This document shows positions 12,501 to 24,061 of a stretch of DNA of 64,000 bases, piece after piece. Position 1 is the stretch's first letter. Every line of letters begins with the position of its first letter. The stretch is from Macropodus opercularis (taxonomy: Eukaryota > Chordata > Actinopteri > Anabantiformes > Osphronemidae): contig CM061107.1 in assembly GCA_030770545.1 (NCBI GenBank), forward strand, positions 6,164,001-6,228,000, read 5' to 3'. A program made the translations under genes and the position numbers. The notes under the pieces are model-generated. The model was not told the DNA's origin. It saw nothing but the letters and a program-made list of their open reading frames with translations, and did no database searches.

Positions 12501-12673
12501 AGGTGGCAGAGGGCAAAGGCCGCATTAAGCCTGGAGTGAGCATGGAGCAGGTCGTTACCGACATGTTCCAAAACCAGGACCGTAACAAAGACGGCGTGAT
12601 CACCGCCAGCGAGCTCAAGCTGAAGGTAGAGGAGGACAAGGAAAGAGAAAAGACGAAGCACGAGGAGTTGTGA
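9530..12673 (+). CDS. fkbp10: FKBP10 (FKBP65), ER peptidyl-prolyl isomerase with four FKBP domains
   Basis: Ten coding exons: 9530-9726, 9942-10087, 10265-10454, 10636-10781, 10926-11115, 11216-11361, 11615-11804, 11883-12025, 12176-12339 and 12479-12673. They total 1707 nt, or 568 residues (human 582). After a signal peptide come four FKBP domains, at roughly residues 45-135, 157-247, 269-360 and 382-470. Each is split over a pair of exons of 190-197 and 143-146 nt, a fossil of internal duplication. Domain hallmarks are VRYHYN/MRYHYNGTF, GMDEGLLGMCVGE and IPPHLAYG. Two EF-hands follow (DVDKNEEVPQEE about 493-504, DRNKDGVITASE about 538-549), and the C-terminus is the ER-retrieval signal HEEL. 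FKBP65 assists collagen folding and lysyl hydroxylase 2. The ATG at 9530 begins the hydrophobic signal MFACCVVVFILTTW. Confidence 0.96.
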
Positions 12674-13981
12674 TGAGGACAAAGCGTCCTGCTGTACTTC
12701 TCTCTCAGGAAAAACACCTTGAAAACAAGCATTAAGAGACTCTTCCCTGCAGCGTCATGGTTCAATACTGGACATTTGAAATGCTACAAAACGCAAAGGA
12801 TGTTTTTATAGAGTTTTGTGTTGTATGATTGTTAGTGTTTAATAATTGTATTTCAGAAAATTTGACAAGCACCTTCATTTGTTCTTAAAAGTCTGAACAT
12901 GAAAATAAAAGTAACTTTCATTTTTCTGGGACTGCATCTGGATCACTGCATAGGAAAATGTCTGGTATTGCTGCTGCACGACTTCGTCTGTAAGCAGTAT
13001 TACAGCATAACACACGTGAATCTCTGAACTGAGTGGCACACAATGTTTTACATGAACTGAAATATGCAGAAGATGCTGAAAAGCTTTGACAAGGTGGGAA
13101 GATTTGCTGAAATGAGCTGAGTAGAATTGGAATTGGTTAAAAAAAATCTAAACCAGATTGAAGAAGTGTCTTAAACTTTCTTAAAGTCAATCTGTCAAAA
13201 TCCAATACACATGTCCAAATATATGTATTTGTATTACGCAGGTTCCTAATGTCTCCTGTTGACCAAGCTGACAACCCTCTGGTCTGTCCCCAGGAAGAGC
13301 AAACCTAACAAGGAGGAGTCACATCCTCTCACTCCTCCCCTTCCTCAGGTCACCTAACGAATCTGTTCTCTACAGCTGTGAAGTGAAACCAGCTTTTGTC
13401 AGGCTGACGAAGCTACTTTGACCTAAGACGAGGAAAAAGTCACAACTTCACCTGGATGAGCCTTCGCTGACAGGTATCTAACTTACGCAATATAATAAAA
13501 TCAATCAAATCAGTCACTTTATGGTCATAATCAAATAATAATCAAAGCACATGTTGACCAGCTGAAATTTATGGTAGAAATAAACCACAAATGTGAATTC
13601 ACATCCTTTAAAAGACAAAGCCTATGTTTAGTACTGTATTTCAGTGCAACATGTATTAAGCAGGGTTTAATTTCAGTGAGCGATACTTTGTTCTCCAGTA
13701 ACAGCTTTGCTGAATCCACAGTTCTTCAATCATCATAGTGCAAAGAAGGTAAAATAAAAATGCAGGTTGGAGGTAGAAATAATTTAGTTAAAGGCAGCAA
13801 TAACAGTAAAAGATTAAAGGCTACTTCACAATTACTGCAGACATGGTTTGATTTTCTTTTGCGTGTCACGTCTAACTTACACCACAATGAATATTAGCGT
13901 TGTTTACTCAGACTAGAAATAAAAAGCAAAGTTGTTGCATTTTGGCAGTGAGCACAGGATCACTTCTTAGACGTTTCAGTC
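12674..13981. other. Intergenic: fkbp10 3'UTR and klhl11 3'UTR
   Basis: The fkbp10 3' end has AATAAA at 12904-12909, about 230 bases past its stop. The rest is AT-rich, with no exon recognised. Human NT5C3B and KLHL10 lie between FKBP10 and KLHL11, and no trace of either was seen here. Confidence 0.6.
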
Positions 13982-15878
13982 TCAACATTCAATCTGATAG
14001 TCCAGCTGTCTCCGCGGCGCGCTCCGCAGCGGGAGGGCGCGCCAGTTGACGTGCTGCATGCGGTCTCTCTGGCGAGCTAGGTTCGGGGGCATGGGAAAGC
14101 GCTGGCAGCCCTGGAGGTGCTGGTACGGGATGCGGACGTGGCAGGCTGCAGCCCGGCACCGGGACTGAGGCAAAGGGGGCAGCAGCGTCCAGCGCTTCCT
14201 CTCGGCGCAGTAACGGTAGGCTTCCTTGCAATACTGCTTCTCCACGCTGTTGCTGTTCCTCCACCCACCGATGATGAACACATCTTCTCCCAGGTGGCAA
14301 AGAGCCGAACCCTCCATACTAAGGACCTCTGGAGGGAGGCTGCTGAGGATGTCGTCCGAGATGTTTCTGCTGATCTTCTGCTGAGCGGCCTCGACTGTCA
14401 CCTTGTAGCTCTTGGGGCAACAGGAAGCTGTGTGGTAGAAGTTGGTGGACGCAACAGCTGATTGAAAGCTACAGTAGCTGTCGATGAGTGGGAGCGACTC
14501 CACTTCCTGCCACTTGCAGGTCTGTGTGTCAAAGCAAGTGGTCACAGTGCTTAGTCCGTCCTCACTGTCTATGTCTACAGGGGTTCTGGCCATCACATAC
14601 ACATAACGGTCCTCCACGCTCACAGTCTTGACGTCTCGTAGTATCTTTGGAGCAGGATCCAGATTGGACCATTCGTCCAGCTCTGGGTCGTAGACAGTAA
14701 CATCCTTAAAGCCTGGGCTGAAGTTGCCGTGGCCGCCGATACTGTACAGTACGTCTTTGACGCGCGTGAGGCCAAACGAGTGCTTGCGGATAGTCAGGCT
14801 GCTGACCTGCTCCCAGGTGTTGAGGCTGGGGTTGTAGCGCTCCACCGTCTTGGCGAAGCTTGGCTCCATGGATCCTGCCACATAAACATGGCCGTCCGTG
14901 ACGGCGATGGCGTGTCCGTCCAGGTGGTTGTGAACGTGCGGCAGGTTGACCCAACGGTCCTCAGCAACAAAGTAGCCCACACACTCGCTCAAATACTCTC
15001 CACCTTCTGAAACGCCCCCCGCAACCATGATGACGTCCATGTTCTGGCCTAAACGAGGCTGGATCACTGCCACGGTGGACGGGCAGAGCTCGAAATCAGC
15101 GGAGTCACCCTCAGAACGAAGAGCGTGGACCTCGAGGGCTTCAGACACCAGCTGCTGGCAAGCTGTGCTGTTTTCCACTAACGGCTCCTTTCTCATCACC
15201 CTCGCCAGGTAGGAAGGAGCGATCTGTTGCAGCCTCAGCAGCCTGAACAGCTCCTCAAAGTGCTGCCGTCTCTCCTCCGTGCTGTGCTGCACCCATTTTA
15301 CAACAGCCTCAAACATCTCCTGCTCAGAATCCACAGTGATTTCCAGGTCTGACAGCCAGTGTCGCACCAGGTGAAACGGCAGCGCGTAGAATTCATCATT
15401 ATGAATGACTCTGTGGAAGTTTCTCCTTATCGTCACGGCGGCCTCCGTGGCCAGTCGGTCCAGGGTGTACATGTGGGCCAGGCTGTGCACGGCTACGCAG
15501 TTGGACAGACTCAGCTTCTTTATCAGAAACTCCCCACAGAAGTTCTTCAGCTGCACCAACAGGAACCTGATGGAATGAAGACATCAGCATTATCTGCTTT
15601 GTGCAAACTGGTGGGAACTAACCCAGCCACAATGTCAGGTACCTTACTATCACATTTACCATCCTAAAACTTTATGATTGACGATCATCATACTAATATT
15701 TTACAAAGATTCACTGTTTTCTGCCTCTTTTATTGTTGTCTGAATATTTGCTTGTCATTCCTTCCTCTTCTAGGGCCTCAAACGCATCCAATAAGTAAGT
15801 AATTTACTACACGACTCCCATCCTACAATGCGGACTAGAAACTACAAATGTTCCACAGGTGTGTTCCTTTCAATATAC

Positions 15879-15928
<50 letters not shown>

Positions 15929-16480
15929 GCCAGATTTTTTAAGGCTCTCCTGATAATATATGATGATGATATAGGCTGAATTGCGCTCTGCTCTTCTAGT
16001 TTGTGCCTTGATCTCTAATTTAATGTAGATTATTAATCACCTGTCTGCAAGTTCCAACACTTCGTGCACGGTGGCCGCGGACACCCGGATCTCTCCCGTG
16101 TACATGAACTGAACGACGCTCTCCACTGTCTCTGGGTTGGGTCCGGTCTCCGAGCTCCACTCCTTCAGCTCCACTCGCCCCGACAGGGACTCTGAAAACT
16201 GTTCGCCCAGCAGCAGCGTGAAGTAGTGCGACGCTGCGGACAAAACCGAGCGGTGGGCGGATACGGTCTGGACCCGATCCCCGGTGCCTGAGATGAAGAC
16301 TAGCGTCAAGTCGCAGAACAGCCCCGCCTTCCTCTGCTCGTTCTGCCGCCGGGACAGCTCCGAGCAGTAGGCCGCGCAGGTGAACTCCTCGGCCTCCGCA
16401 GGTTCGCCTTCACCTGTTTGCGCCCCCCGCGCGCCGCCGCCCCGGCTGCGGTGCTCCGCTCCGTCTGCTGCCGCTGCCAT
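13982..16480 (-). CDS. klhl11: KLHL11, BTB-BACK-Kelch adaptor of cullin-3 ubiquitin ligase
   Basis: Two coding exons, 16480-16041 and 15566-13982, total 2025 nt, or 674 residues (human 708). Two exons is the usual KLHL11 structure. Exon 1 has a low-complexity Ala/Gly start and the BTB domain (GLFCDLTLVF, HRSVLSAASHYF, EVLELADR). Exon 2 carries the BACK domain (NCVAVHSLAHMYTL, FYALPFHLVRHWLSDLEITV) and about six Kelch repeats with VIMVAGGVSEGGEYLSECVG, YSIGGHGNFSPGFKD, VFIIGGW and AYRYCAERKRWTLLPPLPQ, ending YQIEC. The start ATG at 16480 (MAAAADG) resembles the human MAAAV start. An in-frame ATG at 16588 would prefix 36 unlike residues and is less likely. Kelch repeats recruit the substrate and BTB binds cullin-3. 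An ETS-type CACTTCCG motif at 16632-16639 lies upstream, as in housekeeping promoters. Confidence 0.97.
15879..15928. repeat. (AAT)n microsatellite in the klhl11 intron
   Basis: About 16 uninterrupted AAT/ATA triplets inside the single klhl11 coding-region intron (15567-16040). Confidence 0.95.
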
Positions 16481-16599
16481 AGCGCCAGAGGAAGCGGGTC
16501 TCAGGGCCAAATGACAGCTCTGCCCAACCTTCGGGAGGAATTCATAGGCGTAAAGAACACACGTTACTAAACATTCAAAAACGGACATGCATGCGCAGC

Positions 16600-17065
16600 G
16601 ATCACAGCCTCGACTGGAAACCGAGCGCGCTCACTTCCGTGTTTGGGGATATTCCGGCTTTTTGCTGGAGGCTGTCGATTTGCGTCTGATGTCGGTGTTT
16701 ACACACGACAACCCACATTGAGGACGCTCGTATAGATGTTGGCGATATTTGATGCGTTTATGACGCATTAACGCGTCTTTAATACAGTAAAATGCAACTT
16801 TGCACCGTTTGGCGCATGCGTGTTACGGGACATCTCTATGATTACTACTTCACAGTTAATGCAGACAGTTTGATTATTATTTTATTTCTATTGATTTGAT
16901 TTGATTTCTATTGTTTTCTTGGACTTAAAGTACAAAAAACAATGTTGTTGACCAATATTTAACAGCGTCATCTTTTATTTTCAGGTAAGCTTGATGACAT
17001 TTCACCTCTAGAAAGCAAACACAAGGTGGCTCTTTATTTCAGTTTGACACCTTTTCTAAATAGTA
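16600..17065. other. klhl11 promoter side and left flank of the satellite
   Basis: A CpG-bearing stretch with CACTTCCG at 16632-16639 grades into AT-rich sequence. No gene was recognised before the satellite begins near 17066. Confidence 0.55.
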
Positions 17066-17339
17066 TTTAACATACTATACTATGATATATTTTTCACAAC
17101 ATACTATACTATGGCAAATTTTTTACAACATACTATACTATGGCATATTTTTCACGACATACTATACTATGGCAAATTTTTTACAACATACTATACTATG
17201 GCATATTTTTCACGACATACTATACTATGACATATTTTGAGGCACATACTATACTATGGCATATTTTTCACAACATACTATAATATGGCATATTTTGGAC
17301 GACATACTATACTATGTTCACAATATACTATAATATGAC

Positions 17340-17375
17340 ATATTTTGAAGAACATACCATAGTATAGTATGTCCG
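17340..17375. repeat. Inversion junction in the satellite
   Basis: Left of about 17356 the core reads catactatactatg. A truncated unit ending acatac then abuts catagtatagtatg, the reverse complement, and the opposite orientation continues for over 5 kb. The two arms are complementary over about 290 bases, with small variant differences, so they could form a long imperfect stem. Confidence 0.9.
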
Positions 17376-17730
17376 TCAAAATATGCCATAGTATAGTATG
17401 TGCCTCAAAATATGCCATAGTATAGTATGTGCTTCAAAATATGCCATAGTATAGTATGTTCTAAAAAATATGCCATAGTAAAGTATGTGCCTCAAAATAT
17501 GCCATAGTATAGTATGTTCTAAAAAATATGCCATAGTATAGTATGTCGTGAAAAATATGCCATAGTATAGTATGTGGTTCAGAATATGCCATAGTATAGT
17601 ATGTCGTGAAAAATATGCCATAGTATAGTATGGGCCTCAAAATATGCCATAGTATAGTATGTGCTTCAAAATATGCCATAGTATAGTATGTGCCTCAAAA
17701 TATGCCATAGTATAGTATGTTCTAAAAAAT

Positions 17731-17825
17731 AAAGTCTTAGCAGCGAGTGCATGACATCTGAAAGATCACTCACTCCTTTATCTTGCATCATGGATTTGAT
17801 CTGACTCCTGAAACGATGAGCAGTA
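17731..17825 (+). repeat. Captured copy 1 of the right-flank sequence inside the satellite
   Basis: It begins aaagtcttagcagcgagtgc and ends gatgagcagta. It is near-identical to 18398-18492 and to the true right flank at 22690-22784. It follows a tctaaaaaa-type satellite unit in all three places and resumes satellite at attatagtatg. Confidence 0.92.
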
Positions 17826-18397
17826 TTATAGTATGTCGTCCAAAATATGCCATAGTATAGTATGTTGTGAAAAATATGCCATATTATAGTATGTGCCTCA
17901 AAATATGCCATAGTATAGTATGTCGTGAAAAATAGGCCATAGTATAGTATGTCGTGAAAAATATGCCATAGTATAGTATGTCGTGAAAAATATGCCATAT
18001 TATAGTATGTGCCTCAAAATATGCCATAGTATAGTATGTCGTGAAAAATATGCCATAGTATAGTATGTTGTGAAAAATATGCCATATTATAGTATGTGCC
18101 TCAAAATATGCCATAGTATAGTATGTTGTGAAAAATATGCCATAGTATAGTATGTGCCTCAAAATATGCCATAGTATAGTATGTCGTGAAGAATATGCCA
18201 TATTATAGTATGTCGTGAAAAATATGCCATATTATAGTATGTCGTGAAAAATATGCCATATTATAGTATGTGCCTCAAAATATGCCATAGTATAGTATGT
18301 GCTTCAAAATATGTCATAGTATAGTATGTGCCTCAAAATATGCCATAGTATAGTATGTGCTTCAAAATATGCCATAGTATAGTATGTTCTAAAAAAT

Positions 18398-18492
18398 AAA
18401 GTCTTAGCAGCGAGTGCATGACATCTGAAAGATCACTCACTCCTTTATCTTGCATCATGGATTTGATCTGACTCCTGAAACGATGAGCAGTA
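18398..18492 (+). repeat. Captured copy 2 of the right-flank sequence inside the satellite
   Basis: It appears identical by eye to 17731-17825 and starts exactly 667 bases (23 x 29) after it. Both internal copies differ at the same few positions from the right-flank copy (gagtgc versus gagagc, ctgaaag versus ctaaaag, aaacgatg versus aaaggatg). Hence one capture was followed by duplication of a larger block. Confidence 0.92.
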
Positions 18493-21400
18493 TTATAGTA
18501 TGTCGTCCAAAATATGCCATATTATAGTATGTTGTGAAAAATATGCCATATTATAGTATGTGCCTCAAAATATGCCATAGTATAGTATGTCGTGAAAAAT
18601 ATGCCATAGTATAGTATGTTGTGAAAAATATGCCATATTATAGTATGTGCCTCAAAATATGCCATAGTATAGTATGTGCTTCAAAATATGTCATAGTATA
18701 GTATGTGCTTCAAAATATGCCATAGTATAGTATGTGCTTCAAAATATGCCATAGTATAGTATGTGCTTCAAAATATGCCATATTATAGTATGTCGTGAAA
18801 AATATGCCATAGTATAGTATGTGCTTCAAAATATGCCATAGTATAGTATGTCGTGAAAAATATGCCATAGTATAGTATGTCGTGAAAAATATGCCATAGT
18901 ATAGTATGTGCCTCAAAATATGCCATAGTATAGTATGTCGTGAAAAATATGCCATATTATAGTATGTGCCTCAAAATATGCCATAGTATAGTATGTGCTT
19001 CAAAATATGTCATAGTATAGTATGTGCTTCAAAATATGCCATAGTATAGTATGTGCTTCAAAATATGCCATAGTATAGTATGTGCTTCAAAATATGCCAT
19101 AGTATAGTATGTGCTTCAAAATATGCCATAGTATAGTATGTGCTTCAAAATATGCCATAGTATAGTATGTGCTTCAAAATATGCCATAGTATAGTATGTC
19201 GTGAAAAATATGCCATAGTATAGTATGTCGTGAAAAATATGCCATAGTATAGTATGTCGTGAAAAATATGCCATAGTATAGTATGTGCCTCAAAATATGC
19301 CATAGTATAGTATGTGCCTCAAAATATGCCATAGTATAGTATGTGGTTCAAAATATGCCATAGTATAGTATGTCGTGAAAAATATGCCATAGTATAGTAT
19401 GTCGTGAAAAATATGCCATAGTATAGTATGTGCCTCAAAATATGCCATAGTATAGTATGTTGTGAAAAATATGCCATAGTATAGTATGTGCTTCAAAATA
19501 TGCCATAGTATAGTATGTCGTGAAAAATATGCCATAGTATAGTATGTCGTGAAAAATATGCCATAGTATAGTATGTGCCTCAAAATATGCCATAGTATAG
19601 TATGTTGTGAAAAATATGCCATAGTATAGTATGTGCCTCAAAATATGCCATAGTATAGTATGTTGTGAAAAATATGCCATAGTATAGTATGTCGTGAAAA
19701 ATATGCCATAGTATAGTATGTGCCTCAAAATATGCCATAGTATAGTATGTTGTGAAAAATATGCCATAGTATAGTATGTTGTGAAAAATATGCCATAGTA
19801 TTGTATGTGGTTCAGAATATGCCATAGTATAGTATGTGCCTCAAAATATGCCATAGTATAGTATGTCGTCCAAAATATGCCATAGTATTGTATGTGGTTC
19901 AGAATATGCCATAGTATAGTATGTGGTTCAGAATATGCCATAGTATAGTATGTCGTCCAAAATATGCCATAGTATTGTATGTGGTTCAGAATATGCCATA
20001 GTATAGTATGTCGTCCAAAATATGCCATAGTATAGTATGTGCTTCAAAATATGTCATAGTATAGTATGTGCTTCAAAATATGCCATAGTATAGTATGTGC
20101 TTCAAAATATGCCATAGTATAGTATGTGCTTCAAAATATGCCATATTATAGTATGTCGTGAAAAATATGCCATAGTATAGTATGTCGTGAAAAATATGCC
20201 ATAGTATAGTATGTCGTGAAAAATATGCCATAGTATAGTATGTTGTGAAAAATATGCCATAGTATAGTATGTCGTGAAAAATATGCCATAGTATAGTATG
20301 TTGTGAAAAATATGCCATAGTATAGTATGTGCCTCAAAATATGCCATAGTATAGTATGTCGTGAAAAATATGCCATATTATAGTATGTGCCTCAAAATAT
20401 GCCATAGTATAGTATGTGCTTCAAAATATGTCATAGTATAGTATGTGCTTCAAAATATGCCATAGTATAGTATGTGCTTCAAAATATGCCATAGTATAGT
20501 ATGTGCTTCAAAATATGCCATAGTATAGTATGTGCTTCAAAATATGCCATAGTATAGTATGTGCTTCAAAATATGCCATAGTATAGTATGTGCTTCAAAA
20601 TATGCCATAGTATAGTATGTGCTTCAAAATATGCCATAGTATAGTATGTCGTGAAAAATATGCCATAGTATAGTATGTCGTGAAAAATATGCCATAGTAT
20701 AGTATGTCGTGAAAAATATGCCATAGTATAGTATGTGCCTCAAAATATGCCATAGTATAGTATGTCGTGAAAAATATGCCATAGTATAGTATGTGCTTCA
20801 AAATATGCCATAGTATAGTATGTCGTGAAAAATATGCCATAGTATAGTATGTCGTGAAAAATATGCCATAGTATAGTATGTGCCTCAAAATATGCCATAG
20901 TATAGTATGTGCCTCAAAATATGCCATAGTATAGTATGTTGTGAAAAATATGCCATAGTATAGTATGTTGTGAAAAATATGCCATAGTATTGTATGTGGT
21001 TCAGAATATGCCATAGTATAGTATGTGGTTCAGAATATGCCATAGTATAGTATGTGCCTCAAAATATGCCATAGTATAGTATGTGCCTCAAAATATGCCA
21101 TAGTATAGTATGTGCCTCAAAATATGCCATAGTATAGTATGTTGTGAAAAATATGCCATAGTATAGTATGTTGTGAAAAATATGCCATAGTATTGTATGT
21201 GGTTCAGAATATGCCATAGTATAGTATGTGCCTCAAAATATGCCATAGTATAGTATGTGCCTCAAAATATGCCATAGTATAGTATGTGCCTCAAAATATG
21301 CCATAGTATAGTATGTCGTCCAAAATATGCCATAGTATTGTATGTGGTTCAGAATATGCCATAGTATAGTATGTGGTTCAGAATATGCCATAGTATAGTA

Positions 21401-22689
21401 TGTCGTCCAAAATATGCCATAGTATTGTATGTGGTTCAGAATATGCCATAGTATAGTATGTCGTCCAAAATATGCCATAGTATAGTATGTGCTTCAAAAT
21501 ATGTCATAGTATAGTATGTGCTTCAAAATATGCCATAGTATAGTATGTGCTTCAAAATATGCCATAGTATAGTATGTGCTTCAAAATATGCCATATTATA
21601 GTATGTCGTGAAAAATATGCCATAGTATAGTATGTCGTGAAAAATATGCCATAGTATAGTATGTTGTGAAAAATATGCCATAGTATAGTATGTCGTGAAA
21701 AATATGCCATAGTATAGTATGTTGTGAAAAATATGCCATAGTATAGTATGTGCCTCAAAATATGCCATAGTATAGTATGTCGTGAAAAATATGCCATATT
21801 ATAGTATGTGCCTCAAAATATGCCATAGTATAGTATGTGCTTCAAAATATGTCATAGTATAGTATGTGCTTCAAAATATGCCATAGTATAGTATGTGCTT
21901 CAAAATATGCCATAGTATAGTATGTGCTTCAAAATATGCCATAGTATAGTATGTGCTTCAAAATATGCCATAGTATAGTATGTGCTTCAAAATATGCCAT
22001 AGTATAGTATGTGCTTCAAAATATGCCATAGTATAGTATGTGCTTCAAAATATGCCATAGTATAGTATGTCGTGAAAAATATGCCATAGTATAGTATGTC
22101 GTGAAAAATATGCCATAGTATAGTATGTCGTGAAAAATATGCCATAGTATAGTATGTGCCTCAAAATATGCCATAGTATAGTATGTGCCTCAAAATATGC
22201 CATAGTATAGTATGTCGTGAAAAATATGCCATAGTATAGTATGTGCTTCAAAATATGCCATAGTATAGTATGTCGTGAAAAATATGCCATAGTATAGTAT
22301 GTCGTGAAAAATATGCCATAGTATAGTATGTGCCTCAAAATATGCCATAGTATAGTATGTGCCTCAAAATATGCCATAGTATAGTATGTTGTGAAAAATA
22401 TGCCATAGTATTGTATGTGGTTCAGAATATGCCATAGTATAGTATGTGCCTCAAAATATGCCATAGTATAGTATGTCGTCCAAAATATGCCATAGTATTG
22501 TATGTGGTTCAGAATATGCCATAGTATAGTATGTCGTCCAAAATATGCCATAGTATAGTATGTGCTTCAAAATATGCCATAGTATAGTATGTCGTCCAAA
22601 ATATGCCATAGTATTGTATGTGGTTCAGAATATGCCATAGTATAGTATGTCGTCCAAAATATGCCATAGTATAGTATGTTCTAAAAAAT

Positions 22690-22784
22690 AAAGTCTTAGC
22701 AGCGAGAGCATGACATCTAAAAGATCACTCACTCCTTTATCTTGCATCATGGATTTGATCTGACTCCTGAAAGGATGAGCAGTA
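22690..22784 (+). repeat. Right-flank copy of the 95-bp segment, junction to unique DNA
   Basis: The third copy of the segment found twice within the array. Here it continues into unique sequence (agtatttgcgttgcagg) instead of returning to satellite, so it marks the right boundary. Confidence 0.9.
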
Positions 22785-24061
22785 TTTGCGTTGCAGGAAG
22801 TATTCTAAGGAAAACACATTTAAACTCATTGTACACATTGCACCGTATTTCAGTTCGACACTGAAATCAGCCTGGTTCCATCCACTCTGGGTGGTTCTTC
22901 TGATGCGTTTTGGAATCCATTCCATTGTGCAGTGTTAACAGAAATTCTTTCTTTTTGTAGATGCTAAAATGAAAACTTAAATATGTAAAATGTGTTCACG
23001 TATAAGAAACATGCACATGAGCCCAAATGAAAAGTAAAAGATTTTTTTTTTTATTATACTACAATAGGATAGCATATTACAAAAACAAAGCCTTTCAAAA
23101 CAAAGTCTTCCAACATTAAATAAAAACAAACAAATAAAGAAAGCACAAATCAAACACACCTGCCGTACAGTGGGCAGTTACTAACCGTTCCGATGTCAAG
23201 TCTTTAATTTCCATCTTTCACCAGTCCCTGGGCCATCCATACAGTATTGTACACTAATTAATCCAATTTTAAAGTTCCTTACCCTCAAGAGTCATACTTG
23301 TGGTAACAGATCAACAAACAAACTGCATCTAATTGACAGTAACTGCTTAATTTCAGACACTTGTCAACAGGGCTGTGCTAGGAAAGGCAATGGTGCATTG
23401 ACACAAATCATTCATGCAATTCTTCCCATTATAACGCGCGTCTTTCATTATACCTGGACCATGTACCACTAGACCCAGTTTGTACATTTTCAAATAAAGG
23501 TGTTAAATTTCTAAAAAATAACTTTGGTTTATTTTGTGTTGACAAAGAAGGAGTTAAACTTGGAGAAGAAATTTAAAAACGGTTTTAGATTTGCTAGTGT
23601 TTAAACTAAAGTGTTGACAGCATGCAGAAGCACACTTATGTCTTTCAACAGGCAAATGCTAATTAAAAGAAAAGGTCAATTTGTGTAGTTAGTATTTAAA
23701 AAAAAAAAAAAAAAAGTTACATGACTGTATTTCCGTAGATTAACAAATCGGTGCTGAGGTCAGGAGTGAAATGACCATTGAATTATGAAATTGTACTTTT
23801 TATTTTTTGTCAACATGCCAATTGACTTTGTGCTCTTATAATGCCTTGTTTGGGCTCTTTGTTCAAAAACTGAATAAATTACACTTCAGACTTTTTAAAT
23901 AGCTTGTCAAAAACTAAATCTAAAAATATACTTCCCCTTTTCACCCATAAAAATTTGATTGAAAACATGTGTTTCCAGACATGACATGACATTACAGTCA
24001 CTTTCCAGAAGTAAGCGAGATGAGCGGTCACATCTGGAAGTTCCATTCGTCGGCGTGGGGA
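22785..24061. other. Intergenic and acly 3'UTR
   Basis: AT-rich sequence with no gene. AATAAA signals on the - strand at 23799-23804, 23528-23533 and 23050-23055 are possible acly poly(A) sites. The frames at 22737-22925 and 22977-23159 resemble nothing known. Confidence 0.5.

Larger units (their letters stand above)
17066..22689. repeat. 29-bp minisatellite array, about 185 units, with an inverted left arm
   Basis: The unit is a 20-nt core tatgccatagtatagtatgt followed by a 9-nt segment. The 9-nt part takes a small set of recurring forms: cgtgaaaaa, tgtgaaaaa, gcctcaaaa, gcttcaaaa, cgtccaaaa, ggttcagaa and tctaaaaaa. Core variants are few (atgccatatt, atgtcatag, tattgtatg). From about 17066 to 17356 the units run in reverse-complement orientation (about 10 copies). 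From about 17357 to 22689 they run forward. Two 95-bp non-satellite segments interrupt it at 17731-17825 and 18398-18492. A long-period repetition of about 50 units is visible between about 19.8 and 22.1 kb. Copy number is estimated from length, not counted. Confidence 0.98.

Noticed and set aside
14117..15667. Open frames of 60-114 residues on + and in other - frames within klhl11
   Set aside because: Shadow frames of the GC-rich klhl11 exon, which is itself fully explained.
16481..16588. N-terminal extension of klhl11 from the ATG at 16588
   Set aside because: The added residues do not resemble KLHL11 and the downstream ATG gives the expected Ala-rich start. It could still be an in-frame 5' leader.
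17376..22551. Many - strand open frames of 70-197 residues with repeated MAYF and HTILWHI motifs
   Set aside because: They are the minisatellite read in frames that lack stops. They repeat every 29 residues, overlap each other in different frames, and have no splice sites, start context or family.
17066..22689. CRISPR-like look: constant 20-nt piece alternating with 9-nt pieces
   Set aside because: The variable pieces are too short and recur, there are no cas genes, and the setting is vertebrate nuclear DNA.
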